NCBI RefSeq assembly: GCF_902150045.1
Contig: NZ_CABFVU010000004.1
Span: forward strand, 1 to 64,000
Length of the DNA: 64,000 nucleotides
DNA from: Chitinophaga polysaccharea
GTDB lineage: Bacteria > Bacteroidota > Bacteroidia > Chitinophagales > Chitinophagaceae
Reading direction: 5' to 3'
Shown here: piece by piece, positions 26,769 through 36,042 of the stretch
Layout: every line of letters begins with the position of its first letter
How positions within the stretch are numbered: position 1 is the first letter of the stretch
Program-made: the position numbers and the translations under genes
Notes under the pieces: model-generated
The model's input: the letters and a program-made list of their open reading frames with translations, nothing else
What the model was told of the DNA's origin: nothing
Databases searched by the model: none

Positions 26769-28475
26769 ATGAAACATTTCCGCATATTGATCTTCCTGGC
26801 CGGCTGTATGACTGCTATTATCAGCTGCAGGAAAGATTACGAAGTTATTCCGCTCGAAAAGGTGACTATCGAGTATGTATTTGACCAGGATGATTCCCTG
26901 GGCACTTATGCCAATAAATTCCTCAACAGTATTTATTCAAAACTGCCCGGCGGCTATAACCGCGTAGGGGGCGATCTCCTGGATGCTGCCTCTGATGATG
27001 CCATCTCCGGTCTCACAGGTACTTCTTCTGTATCGCAGCTGGCAACGGGCGCTTATACTTCGTATGCTACTATTGCAGATGAATCGCCCTGGAACAATTG
27101 CTACGCCGCTATCCGTGCTGCCAGTCTTTTTGTGTCCAACATCGATGTATCTCCTGTGAAAGAAAAATTGCCCAACGGCGCTTCCATCCGTTACGCCTGG
27201 AAAGCAGAAGCCCGTTTCATCAGGGCGTTGTTTTATTTTGAACTGCTGAAACGCTATGGCGGTATACCGTTGATGGGAGATAAGGTAAGGGAATTGGGAG
27301 ATGATGTACAGATACCACGCAGTTCTTTTGCAGAATGCGTAAGCTATATTGTAAACGAATGCGATGCTATTAAAGACAGTCTCCGCCCCAATCCTGTAGT
27401 AGCGCCGGAACTGAACAGCCACCGTGTTACAAGAGGCGCCGCACTGGCATTAAAGGCGCGTGTGCTGTTATACGCAGCCAGCCCATTGTTCAACGGGCAG
27501 AATATAGAAGCAGGCAATGCGCTCACAGGATATGCCAGCTATGATAAAGAACGGTGGAAACTTGCAGCAGATGCTGCCCGCGACCTGATCAATGAAAAAA
27601 CCTTTTCGTTGCTGCCTAATTTCAAAGACGTATTTATTACCCAAAACAACAGTGAGGTGATCTTCTTCCGCCAGGGGGGAAATACTACGGAAATTGAAAG
27701 CGCCAACGGACCGGTAGGTTTTGCCGCGGTAGCGAGAGGGCGCACCAATCCCACCCAGGAACTGGTAGATGCCTTCCCTGCCAATACCGGTGTGCCTGTA
27801 ACAGATCCTGCGTCTGGTTATAACCCCGGTAATCCTTATGCCAACCGCGATCCACGCCTGGCAATGACCATCCTTTACAACGGCGCCCGCTGGCTGAATA
27901 CGGAGCTGCAAACATTTGAAGGAGGGCAGAACCGGCCAGGTGGTGCAGAACCAGGCACCAAAACATCGTATTACCTGCGCAAGTTCATGGGCAACTTTGA
28001 AAACGCTACACAATACAGCAATACCAGCCACGACTGGATCATACTGCGTTATACCGAAGTGCTGCTCAATTTTGCCGAAGCAGAGAATGAATACAGCGGG
28101 CCTACTGCAGCCGTATACCAGGTGCTGAAAGACCTGCGCGCCCGTGCTGGCATCGCCCCCGGTGATAATGGTATGTATGGCCTCAGGGAGAATATGTCGG
28201 CAGATGAGATGCGCAATGTAATACGTAACGAAAGAAGGATAGAACTGGCTTTTGAAGAGCACCGTTTCTGGGATATCCGCCGCTGGAAAATTGCGCAGCA
28301 GGTATACAGTAAAGCGCTTCACGGTATGAGCATCATCAAGGAAGGACCGGGCTTTAACTATAATGTGACCGAGGTATTCAAACCTGTTTTTGTTGCGCCA
28401 AAGATGTACCTGTACCCGATCCCGTATGATGAAGTGGTGAAGAATGATAACATGCGTCAGAATCCAGGCTGGTAA
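26769..28475 (+). CDS. SusD/RagB-like lipoprotein (second of the second unit)
   Basis: A 568-residue SusD homologue with lipobox AIISC (Cys ~20). Conserved segments include AEARFIRALFYFELLKRYGGIPLMGD, RGAALALKARVLLYAASPLFNGQ, DWIILRYTEVLLNFAEAENEYSG and IRNERRIELAFEEHRFWDIRRWKIAQQ. It is the nearer SusD to the SusC at 23681 and close in sequence to the SusD at 20517. The 36-bp gap to the next SusC and absence of a terminator keep it in one transcript. Confidence 0.93.
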   Translation: MKHFRILIFLAGCMTAIISCRKDYEVIPLEKVTIEYVFDQDDSLGTYANKFLNSIYSKLPGGYNRVGGDLLDAASDDAISGLTGTSSVSQLATGAYTSYATIADESPWNNCYAAIRAASLFVSNIDVSPVKEKLPNGASIRYAWKAEARFIRALFYFELLKRYGGIPLMGDKVRELGDDVQIPRSSFAECVSYIVNECDAIKDSLRPNPVVAPELNSHRVTRGAALALKARVLLYAASPLFNGQNIEAGNALTGYASYDKERWKLAADAARDLINEKTFSLLPNFKDVFITQNNSEVIFFRQGGNTTEIESANGPVGFAAVARGRTNPTQELVDAFPANTGVPVTDPASGYNPGNPYANRDPRLAMTILYNGARWLNTELQTFEGGQNRPGGAEPGTKTSYYLRKFMGNFENATQYSNTSHDWIILRYTEVLLNFAEAENEYSGPTAAVYQVLKDLRARAGIAPGDNGMYGLRENMSADEMRNVIRNERRIELAFEEHRFWDIRRWKIAQQVYSKALHGMSIIKEGPGFNYNVTEVFKPVFVAPKMYLYPIPYDEVVKNDNMRQNPGW

Positions 28476-28511
28476 AGTCATATCCCTTACAAGAAATTTA
28501 ACTGACTGAAG

Positions 28512-31500
28512 ATGAAAAATAGTATACTGTTTCTCCTGCTGCTGCTCACTGCACCGTTCCTCGCAACGGCCCAGCAAAGAATTGTAAGCGGTACGGTAAA
28601 AGATATGAACGGCGTACTGCCCGGCGCTTCCATTTCGGAAAAGGGCATGCCCGCAAACGGCGTGATAGCCGATGCCAACGGCCGGTTCAAACTCACGCTG
28701 AAAGGTACTTCCCATACGCTGATCGTAAAGCTCATCGGGTTTTCCGCCCGGGAAGTGGATGTGGCCGGCCGCGATGCTGTTGATGTAGTGCTGCAATCAT
28801 CCACACAGGGCATCGATGAAGTGGTAGTGGTAGGTTTCAATACCGCCAAGCGTATTACCAGTACCGGTGCGGTAAGCGCCATCACCGGTTCGGAAATCCG
28901 GAACGTGCCTACTGCCAATGTGCAGAATGCGCTCATGGGAAAACTGCCGGGGTTCGTATCCCAGCAGCGTTCCGGCCAGCCAGGAAAGGATGCGTCCGAC
29001 TTCTTCATCCGCGGGGTTAGCTCCCTGAACACAGATGGCAATAAGCCGCTGATCATTGTAGATGATATTGAATATTCCTACGACCAGTTACAACAGATCA
29101 ACGTAAACGAGATTGAAAGTATTTCCATCCTGAAAGATGCGTCTACTACAGCGATCTATGGTATCAAAGGTGCAAATGGTGTACTGGTAGTGGCTACCCG
29201 TCGTGGTAAAGCAGGGCTCCCACAGGTGAATGTGCGCGTGGAGTCCGGCCAGCAATCGCCCGTTAAAACGCCGAAGTTCCTGAACTCCTATGATGCGGCC
29301 ACGCTTGTAAATGAAGCGTACAAGAACGATGGTCTCGCGCCTAAGTTCACCGCGCAGGATCTTGAACTGTTTAAAAGCGGCGCCGATCCTTACGGTCATC
29401 CTGATATAAACTGGTATGATGCGGTATTCAAAAAGCATGCATACCAGGCCAATACCAACGTGGATGTTTCCGGTGGTACGGATGCCGTGAAGTATTTTAT
29501 CTCCGGGGGTTTCCTTACGCAAAACGGGTTGGTGAAAGATTTTTCTGATCCCAGGAACGAGGTGAACACCAATTACTTTTTCCGCAGGTATAATTTCCGC
29601 TCCAACCTGGATATGCGCGCTACCAAAACGTTAACGATGAGGCTCAATCTCACTACCCGCTTCGGTGATATTAACCAGCCCAAATCGGCCAACGTGGTAT
29701 CGGAAGTATATAATTTCGAAAAAATACATCCCTACTCTGCGCCGATGATGAACCCCAACGGCAGCTATGCCTATGCAGCAGATACAAAGGATGCGCTGCC
29801 AACGCTCAATGCAAGGCTGGCCAACGGCGGTTATAGCCGCACCAAAAGAACAGACTTTGATGTGCTGTATGATATAACGCAGCAGCTGGACTTCCTCACT
29901 AAGGGATTGTCGCTTACCGGCCGTATTGCATATGGTGGTATAGAACAATACGCGAGGAACCTGTTCCGCGAAGCGGAGCCGCCTTCTTACTATTACAACC
30001 CGGCAGACCAGTCGTATACCCTCGATCCGCGCGGCAACTACCGCCTGCAGAAGTACCGGGTTACAGGCAATACGGATCTCTACAGCCGGAATGTAAATAC
30101 ACAGGCTTTCCTCAGCTATAACCGTATTTTCGGTGATCATTCTTTTAACGGGCTGGCGCTGTATAACAGGCAAAGCTATACGTCGAAGGCAGATATCCCT
30201 GCTAATTTCAGGGGCTTCTCCTTTAAGGTGGGTTACAACTATAAGCAAAAGTACCTGCTCGATTTCAACGGCGCATACAACGGGTCCGACAGGTTCCAGG
30301 CAAAAAAGAGGAATGGTTTCTTCCCGGCTGTGGGCGCAGGCTGGAGCATTTCCGAAGAGCCCTTCTTTAAAAATAACATCTCCTTTGTAAGCCTGCTGAA
30401 AATACGCGGGTCATACGGTGTGGTAGGTTCCGATGTTACTTCAGGTAACCGTTACCTGTACCGCCAGGAGTATGTGAACGGCGGCGGTTACTCTTTTGGT
30501 GAAAATGATACGCAGAATGGTTCTATCTACGAAGGCGATCTCGGTAATATGGATGTTACCTGGGAGAAAGCAAAAAAAGCAGACATAGGGCTCGACGTAA
30601 ATCTCTTTAAAGACAAACTATCTTTCACGGTAGATTATTTTCACGATATCCGCTTTGATCAACTGGTACGTAAAGGCTCTGTACCAAATATAATAGGTAT
30701 CGGGTATAGTCCTACCAACGTGGCCAGAACCAGTAACCAGGGCTTCGACGGGCAGATTAACTACCGCAGTAATATCCGCCAGGTATTTTTTAATACCAGC
30801 CTCGTATTCCAGTATTTTAAAAATAAGGTATTGTTTAGAGATGAAGCACAGCCCGCCTATCCATGGCTGCGGCAAACAGGTCTTCCCATCGATCAGCCAT
30901 TCGGATACACTTTTATCGGTTACTATACACCGGAAGATATCCAGAAGATCCAGGCCAATACACATGATAAACCCGCTACTCCGCTCAGTGAATATCCCAT
31001 CCAGGCCGGTGACCTGAAATATAAGGATATCAATGGCGATGGGGTGATCGATAACAACGACCAGGGGCCTATTGGTAAACCCAACCTGGCCAGCACGGTA
31101 CTGGGACTTACACTGGGCGCCAGTTATAAAGGCTTTAGCGTAAACCTCCTGTTCCAGGGATCGTTCGGGTATAGCTTCAGCGTGGTGGGCACCGGTATCG
31201 AAACTTTCCAGAGCCAGTTCCAACCTATACATCAGCAACGCTGGACGCCGGAAAATGCGGCGAATGCCCAGTTCCCGCGGCTTACCAGCAACCCTACCAC
31301 TATCAACAGCGCACGCACATATATGTCGGATTTCTGGTTGATTGATGCACGTTACGTGCGACTGAAAACAGTGGACTTAGGCTACCAGCTGCCCAGCCGC
31401 TGGCTGCCTGCACGGATAAACAATGCCCGTCTTTACATGAGTGCATATAACCTGTTCACCTGGACCAACTACGATAAGTATCAGCAGGATCCTGAAGTGG

Positions 31501-31574
31501 CCAGTAACTCCGCAGGAGATGCATATATCAACCAGCGGGTGATCAACCTGGGTATTCAAATCGGCTTTAAATAA
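28512..31574 (+). CDS. SusC/RagA TonB-linked outer-membrane protein, no STN domain
   Basis: A 1020-residue SusC homologue with a signal peptide (to ATAQ), a carboxypeptidase-regulatory-like domain (RIVSGTVKDMNGVLPGASISEKG), a canonical plug (VVVVGFNTAKRITSTGAVSAI, LGNPLIIVDDIEYSYDQLQ-type segment, SILKDASTTAIYGIKGANGVLVVATRRG) and barrel ending VINLGIQIGFK. It lacks STN. No SusD follows it; the gene order D-5004-4961-C-D-C leaves its partner to be either the first-gene SusD (20517) or the one just upstream. Confidence 0.93.
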   Translation: MKNSILFLLLLLTAPFLATAQQRIVSGTVKDMNGVLPGASISEKGMPANGVIADANGRFKLTLKGTSHTLIVKLIGFSAREVDVAGRDAVDVVLQSSTQGIDEVVVVGFNTAKRITSTGAVSAITGSEIRNVPTANVQNALMGKLPGFVSQQRSGQPGKDASDFFIRGVSSLNTDGNKPLIIVDDIEYSYDQLQQINVNEIESISILKDASTTAIYGIKGANGVLVVATRRGKAGLPQVNVRVESGQQSPVKTPKFLNSYDAATLVNEAYKNDGLAPKFTAQDLELFKSGADPYGHPDINWYDAVFKKHAYQANTNVDVSGGTDAVKYFISGGFLTQNGLVKDFSDPRNEVNTNYFFRRYNFRSNLDMRATKTLTMRLNLTTRFGDINQPKSANVVSEVYNFEKIHPYSAPMMNPNGSYAYAADTKDALPTLNARLANGGYSRTKRTDFDVLYDITQQLDFLTKGLSLTGRIAYGGIEQYARNLFREAEPPSYYYNPADQSYTLDPRGNYRLQKYRVTGNTDLYSRNVNTQAFLSYNRIFGDHSFNGLALYNRQSYTSKADIPANFRGFSFKVGYNYKQKYLLDFNGAYNGSDRFQAKKRNGFFPAVGAGWSISEEPFFKNNISFVSLLKIRGSYGVVGSDVTSGNRYLYRQEYVNGGGYSFGENDTQNGSIYEGDLGNMDVTWEKAKKADIGLDVNLFKDKLSFTVDYFHDIRFDQLVRKGSVPNIIGIGYSPTNVARTSNQGFDGQINYRSNIRQVFFNTSLVFQYFKNKVLFRDEAQPAYPWLRQTGLPIDQPFGYTFIGYYTPEDIQKIQANTHDKPATPLSEYPIQAGDLKYKDINGDGVIDNNDQGPIGKPNLASTVLGLTLGASYKGFSVNLLFQGSFGYSFSVVGTGIETFQSQFQPIHQQRWTPENAANAQFPRLTSNPTTINSARTYMSDFWLIDARYVRLKTVDLGYQLPSRWLPARINNARLYMSAYNLFTWTNYDKYQQDPEVASNSAGDAYINQRVINLGIQIGFK

Positions 31575-31581
31575 TATCCTC

Positions 31582-32985
31582 ATGAATAAACTGCTATTGC
31601 TGTTGATGACCAGCGGTATTTTCTCTTCCTGTATGAAAAACCCGCTCAATGGTTACAAGAGCCAGGAACGGGCCATTATTTCCTTCCGGTTGCCACAGGG
31701 CCAGTTAGGTGCATCAGAAATTGTAAACGGGACAGATTCCGCGACCGTTACCCTATGGGTGGAGGATGATGTAGACCTGAGTGCGGTCAGTCCGCTGGTA
31801 ACCGTTTCCAAAAGCGCCACCGTGCTTCCTGCGCCGGGCGTGAAAGTGGATTTCGCGGCGAACGGTAACCGGTATACGTACCGCGTTACTTCCGAAGCAG
31901 GTATACAGAAATACTGGTATGTGCGCATCCTTAAAAAAGCAAACGAGGCTACCGGTCCGCGGTTGCAACTGCTACCTAACAATGGCCGTTGGGATCCGAA
32001 CGTAACTGTATACAGCGACCTGGATTATAACGATTACCTTACCCGTTACCAGAACTGGAACGGCGGCGACGGATGCTATTCTGCCCTGCTGCCCGACGGC
32101 CGCATTGTATGGTCATTCCAGGACAGCTTTTTCGGGCAGGTGAGCACCGATCGTAACCGCACCAACAACGTGATGCGCCGCAATGCTGCACACCTGCAGC
32201 TGGATACGTCTCTACAGAGCTTCATCCAGCTGAACCCCGGCACCGGTAGCGCCAGTGAAACCTGGATCAAATATGGCAACGCCGCGGAAGACCAGGACTG
32301 GTACTGGCCAGGAGCCGGGCAGGTACATAATAATAAATTCCAGATGCTGCTGAGTCATGTCAGGAAAACAGGTAACGGCACCTGGGACTTTGCACATACA
32401 AGCACAGACCTCGCCATTTTCGATTTGCCCTCCATGCAGCTTAGCCAGATAATAAAAGATAAGGATGTGCTTAGCAACTACAGCGCAGGAAGTATGAAGG
32501 CGCCGGACGGCTATACATATATGTACAGCACGGAGAATGGTTTTCTTACTTCTTCCATGTATGTGGCCCGTGTAGCAGGACAGGACCTTACCGGCGCCTG
32601 GGAATATTATAACGGCAGCGGGTGGAGCAATACCCCCGTGAAGTATAATGTTTGCAATGATATCAGCCAGCCTAACGTATTTTATAAAGATGGAAAGTAT
32701 TACCTGGTGTCGCAGCAGATCATTTTCGGGCTCGATATCTATATTCTTGAATCCAGTACGCCTGTTGGCCCCTGGACCAACAAGCGCACCATCTATCACA
32801 TACCTGATCAATACACAGGAGATATGATCACCTACAACGCCTTTGTGCATCATGCGCTAAGCAGGCAGGGAGAACTGGTGATCTCTTATAACATTAATCC
32901 TACTGATTTTGCTACCAACTTTAACAGTCCTGGTAGTGCAGACAGGTACCGGCCGTATTTCGTACGGGTATTCAATTGGAAATAG
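31582..32985 (+). CDS. Beta-propeller surface lipoprotein with DUF5018-like N-domain
   Basis: A 467-residue lipoprotein (lipobox IFSSC, Cys ~17). Residues ~25-115 form an Ig-like/DUF5018-type domain (ISFRLPQGQLGASEIVNGTDSATVTLWV... YRVTSEAGIQKYWYVRILK). Residues ~125-465 look like a five-bladed propeller (GGDGCYSALLPDGRIVWSFQDSFFGQ, DWYWPGAGQVHNNKFQMLLSHV, PNVFYKDGKYYLVSQQ, GDMITYNAFVHHAL), resembling DUF5005/DUF4185-type GH43-related folds. Whether it hydrolyses or only binds glycan is undecided; acidic residues are present but I cannot align the catalytic triad. It sits 7 bp after SusC, the usual place for surface glycan-binding proteins. Confidence 0.72.
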   Translation: MNKLLLLLMTSGIFSSCMKNPLNGYKSQERAIISFRLPQGQLGASEIVNGTDSATVTLWVEDDVDLSAVSPLVTVSKSATVLPAPGVKVDFAANGNRYTYRVTSEAGIQKYWYVRILKKANEATGPRLQLLPNNGRWDPNVTVYSDLDYNDYLTRYQNWNGGDGCYSALLPDGRIVWSFQDSFFGQVSTDRNRTNNVMRRNAAHLQLDTSLQSFIQLNPGTGSASETWIKYGNAAEDQDWYWPGAGQVHNNKFQMLLSHVRKTGNGTWDFAHTSTDLAIFDLPSMQLSQIIKDKDVLSNYSAGSMKAPDGYTYMYSTENGFLTSSMYVARVAGQDLTGAWEYYNGSGWSNTPVKYNVCNDISQPNVFYKDGKYYLVSQQIIFGLDIYILESSTPVGPWTNKRTIYHIPDQYTGDMITYNAFVHHALSRQGELVISYNINPTDFATNFNSPGSADRYRPYFVRVFNWK

Positions 32986-32991
32986 TAAATC

Positions 32992-35895
32992 ATGTTCAAT
33001 AGCAAAGGAAAAAAATTGCTGGCCTTGTTGATGATAACCGGGCTGGCATTAAAAGCACAGGAAAAGACATTCAGCTTAAACAGCAGTAACACAGCCGTGC
33101 ACTGGAAAATAAAAGCCGCATCGGAAGTGGGGCAGGAGCCAGGTATTTATATGCCCGGGTATAACGATAACAGTTGGGTAAACGGGGTAGTGCCGGGCAC
33201 TGTATTCGGTGCGTTTGTTGAAGCGGGCCTGGAAAAAGATCCCAACTTTGGTGATAATATTTACCAGGTGGATAAGAAAAAATATGACCGCGATTTCTGG
33301 TATCGTGCCACGTTTACGCCTACACGTAATACTGCGGAAAAGCAGTGGCTGAATTTCGAAGGAGTGAACCGCAAAGCGGAAGTATACCTGAATGGCCGGC
33401 GTATAGGCGCGATGGATGGTTTTATGGACCGGGGTAAATTTGATGTAACGGATCTGTTGAGATATGATCAGCCTAATGTGCTCCTGTTACTGGTGCGCTG
33501 GCCGGGCACCCCTATTGTGAATTATTCCAGTCCAACTTATATTTCCAGCGCCAGCTGGGATTGGATGCCTTATGTGCCTGGTCTTAATATGGGGATTACA
33601 GACGATGTATATCTTAGCAGCTCCGGGCAGGTTACCATTGCTGATCCATGGATACGCACAGCTTTGGAGGATTCGTCGCGCGCAAAGCTAAGCATCAGCA
33701 TGGACCTGGATAATCATTCCACCGCTGTGCAGGAAGGAGAAGTATCCGGTGTTATTCACCCCGGTAATATCCGTTTTTCTAAAAAAATAAAATTGCCGGC
33801 GGGGCAATCGGAACAGGTATCGTTTCACCCGGAAATAGCAGATCCGCAATTGTGGTGGCCGAATGGGTATGGCAGTCAGCCGTTGTATACCTGCCAGTTA
33901 CAGTTTGTATCCGGTGGAGAAACTTCCGACAGTAAAAAGATAACTTTTGGCATAAAACAATATAGTTACGATACCCTTGGCGGTGTATTGCACATCAGCG
34001 TAAATGGTAAACGCATATTTATAAAAGGCGGTAACTGGGGTATGTCTGAATACATGCTGCGTTGCCGTGGCGAAGAATATAACACGAAGGTGCGCCTGCA
34101 CAAGGAAATGAACTTTAACATGATCCGCAACTGGATAGGCAGTACTACGGACGAAGAGTTTTATGATGCCTGTGATAAATATGGTATGCTGGTGTGGGAC
34201 GACTTCTGGCTGAACTCGCATCCCAACCTGCCTAAAGATGTTTTTGCCTTTAATAAGAACGCAGTGGAAAAGATCAAACGACTGCGCAACCATCCCAGCA
34301 TAGCCGTATGGTGCGGCGATAATGAAGGCTATCCTTTACCGCCGCTGAATGGCTGGCTAAAGGAGAATGTAGCCACGTATGACGGCAACGACCGCCTTTA
34401 CCAGGCTAATTCACATTCTGATGGGTTAACGGGCAGCGGCCCCTGGGCTAACTTTATGCCGGCCTGGTACTTCACAAAGTATCCCAATGGCTTTGGTGGA
34501 ACACCCGGTTGGGGTATGCGTACTGAAATAGGTACCGCCGTTTTCACATCTTTCGAAAGCTTTAAAAAATTTATGCCGGACAGCAGCTGGTGGCCGCGTA
34601 ATAAAATGTGGGATCTTCATTTTTTTGGCCCCTCGGCCGCTAATGCAGGCCCGGACAGGTACGACGATGCCATCAACAAAAGTTACGGGAAAGCTACCGG
34701 CATTGAAGACTATTGCCGCAAAGCGCAACTGGTAAATATAGAAACCAACAAGGCCCTATATGAAGGCTGGCTGCATCATATGTGGAACGATGCTTCCGGC
34801 GTAATGACCTGGATGAGCCAAAGCGCTTACCCGAGCCTGGTATGGCAAACCTATGATTATTACTACGACCTCACCGGTGCTTACTGGGGCGTTAAAAAGG
34901 CCTGCGAGCCATTGCATATTCAATGGAGCGCAGCAGATAATTCCGTAAAAGTGATCAACACCACGCGGGAACAGTATCAGGGCTTACAGGCAGAAGCGAT
35001 TGTGTACAATATGGATGGAACACCGGCCCCAACATTCGGCAGGAAGGCAACCATTGATGCTGTTTCCAATACTGCCACACCCTGCTTTGATTTAAACTTC
35101 AATGTAGATAACCTGGCGTTTAAGAAACCAGCAGCGGCATCCTCTTCTTCGCCGGAAAGCGCTGGTGCAGGCGCCGTGGCGGATGGCAGTACCGGTTCAA
35201 GATGGAGCAGTAATTACACAGATAATGAATGGGTATACGTTGATCTGGGTACTGCGCAAAATATCAGCAGCGTGATGCTGCATTGGGAAGATGCATATGC
35301 CAGCGCCTATAACTTACAGGTATCTGATGATGCAAAGCAATGGCAGGATATATACACCACTGACGCTGGTAAAGGAGGCATTGAAACTATTACCGTTAAA
35401 CCGGTGAAAGCACGGTATGTACGCATGCTCGGCCGCAGGCGCGCCACTTCATGGGGCTATTCCTTATTTGATATGGAAGTGTATGGCAAACGCAGCAGGT
35501 CTTTAACGGATGTGCAGTTTATCCGCTTGTTGCTGAAAGACGCCCGGGGAAAATTACAGTCGGAGAACTTCTACTGGAGAAGCAGCCGTATGACTGATTA
35601 TACAGCGCTGGACAAGCTACCGCCTGTACAGCTGAAAACAGCTTCCATATTGGAACAGCATGGCGATAGTACCCTCATTATTGCTACTATCACCAATCCC
35701 GCTTCTGCTCCTGCATTTGCTGTGCATGTGCAACTGCTAAAAGCGGATAACAATGAGCGGGTGTTACCTGCAGTGATGAATGATAACTATTTTACATTGT
35801 TGAAAGGGGAGAAGAAGCGGGTAGAGATCACGTTTGAAAGAAAATTGTTGAAGGATGGAAAGTATAAGCTGGTGGTAACGCCTTATAATCATTAA
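32992..35895 (+). CDS. GH2 beta-mannosidase / exo-glucosaminidase-like enzyme with CBM32-like module
   Basis: A 967-residue exported GH2 enzyme (signal peptide ending LKAQ). The sandwich domain opens with PGTVFGAFVEAGLEKDPNFGDNIYQVDKK and FWYRATF; the Ig-like domain precedes VNGKRIFIKGGNW, and the TIM barrel contains SIAVWCGDNEG with acid/base E445 and a likely nucleophile E512 in GMRTEIG. The WDDFWLNSHP segment is typical of beta-mannosidase and exo-beta-D-glucosaminidase branches. Residues ~704-833 are an inserted F5/8 type C (CBM32-like) module (DGSTGSRWSSNYTDNEWVYVDLG... ARYVRMLGRR), followed by a C-terminal beta domain. With GH92 and GH38 it fits removal of the core beta-mannose of N-glycans. 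Last gene of the locus. Confidence 0.9.
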   Translation: MFNSKGKKLLALLMITGLALKAQEKTFSLNSSNTAVHWKIKAASEVGQEPGIYMPGYNDNSWVNGVVPGTVFGAFVEAGLEKDPNFGDNIYQVDKKKYDRDFWYRATFTPTRNTAEKQWLNFEGVNRKAEVYLNGRRIGAMDGFMDRGKFDVTDLLRYDQPNVLLLLVRWPGTPIVNYSSPTYISSASWDWMPYVPGLNMGITDDVYLSSSGQVTIADPWIRTALEDSSRAKLSISMDLDNHSTAVQEGEVSGVIHPGNIRFSKKIKLPAGQSEQVSFHPEIADPQLWWPNGYGSQPLYTCQLQFVSGGETSDSKKITFGIKQYSYDTLGGVLHISVNGKRIFIKGGNWGMSEYMLRCRGEEYNTKVRLHKEMNFNMIRNWIGSTTDEEFYDACDKYGMLVWDDFWLNSHPNLPKDVFAFNKNAVEKIKRLRNHPSIAVWCGDNEGYPLPPLNGWLKENVATYDGNDRLYQANSHSDGLTGSGPWANFMPAWYFTKYPNGFGGTPGWGMRTEIGTAVFTSFESFKKFMPDSSWWPRNKMWDLHFFGPSAANAGPDRYDDAINKSYGKATGIEDYCRKAQLVNIETNKALYEGWLHHMWNDASGVMTWMSQSAYPSLVWQTYDYYYDLTGAYWGVKKACEPLHIQWSAADNSVKVINTTREQYQGLQAEAIVYNMDGTPAPTFGRKATIDAVSNTATPCFDLNFNVDNLAFKKPAAASSSSPESAGAGAVADGSTGSRWSSNYTDNEWVYVDLGTAQNISSVMLHWEDAYASAYNLQVSDDAKQWQDIYTTDAGKGGIETITVKPVKARYVRMLGRRRATSWGYSLFDMEVYGKRSRSLTDVQFIRLLLKDARGKLQSENFYWRSSRMTDYTALDKLPPVQLKTASILEQHGDSTLIIATITNPASAPAFAVHVQLLKADNNERVLPAVMNDNYFTLLKGEKKRVEITFERKLLKDGKYKLVVTPYNH

Positions 35896-35926
35896 GTACA
35901 TTCTCAGCTATAAGGACGAATTGTTG

Positions 35927-35960
35927 AAAGCCTTTACCTGCCCGGGTAAAGGCTTTTTTT
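35927..35960 (+). terminator. Rho-independent terminator closing the mannan locus
   Basis: GAAAGCCTTTACC / GGGTAAAGGC-type stem with a short CCTGCC-like loop followed by seven T residues, 32 bp after the GH2 stop. Confidence 0.92.
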
Positions 35961-36042
35961 GTGGGTTGAGATATGTTGATTATGACATATGTTTTCTCAA
36001 TCTACCATGCTTTCTTTAATTTAGCGGAAGAAAAGAAGCAAT

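Noticed and set aside
27468..28796. A 442-codon minus-strand frame opposite SusD/SusC.
   Set aside because: Antisense to two well-supported genes, with no recognisable domain; long antisense frames are common in this composition.
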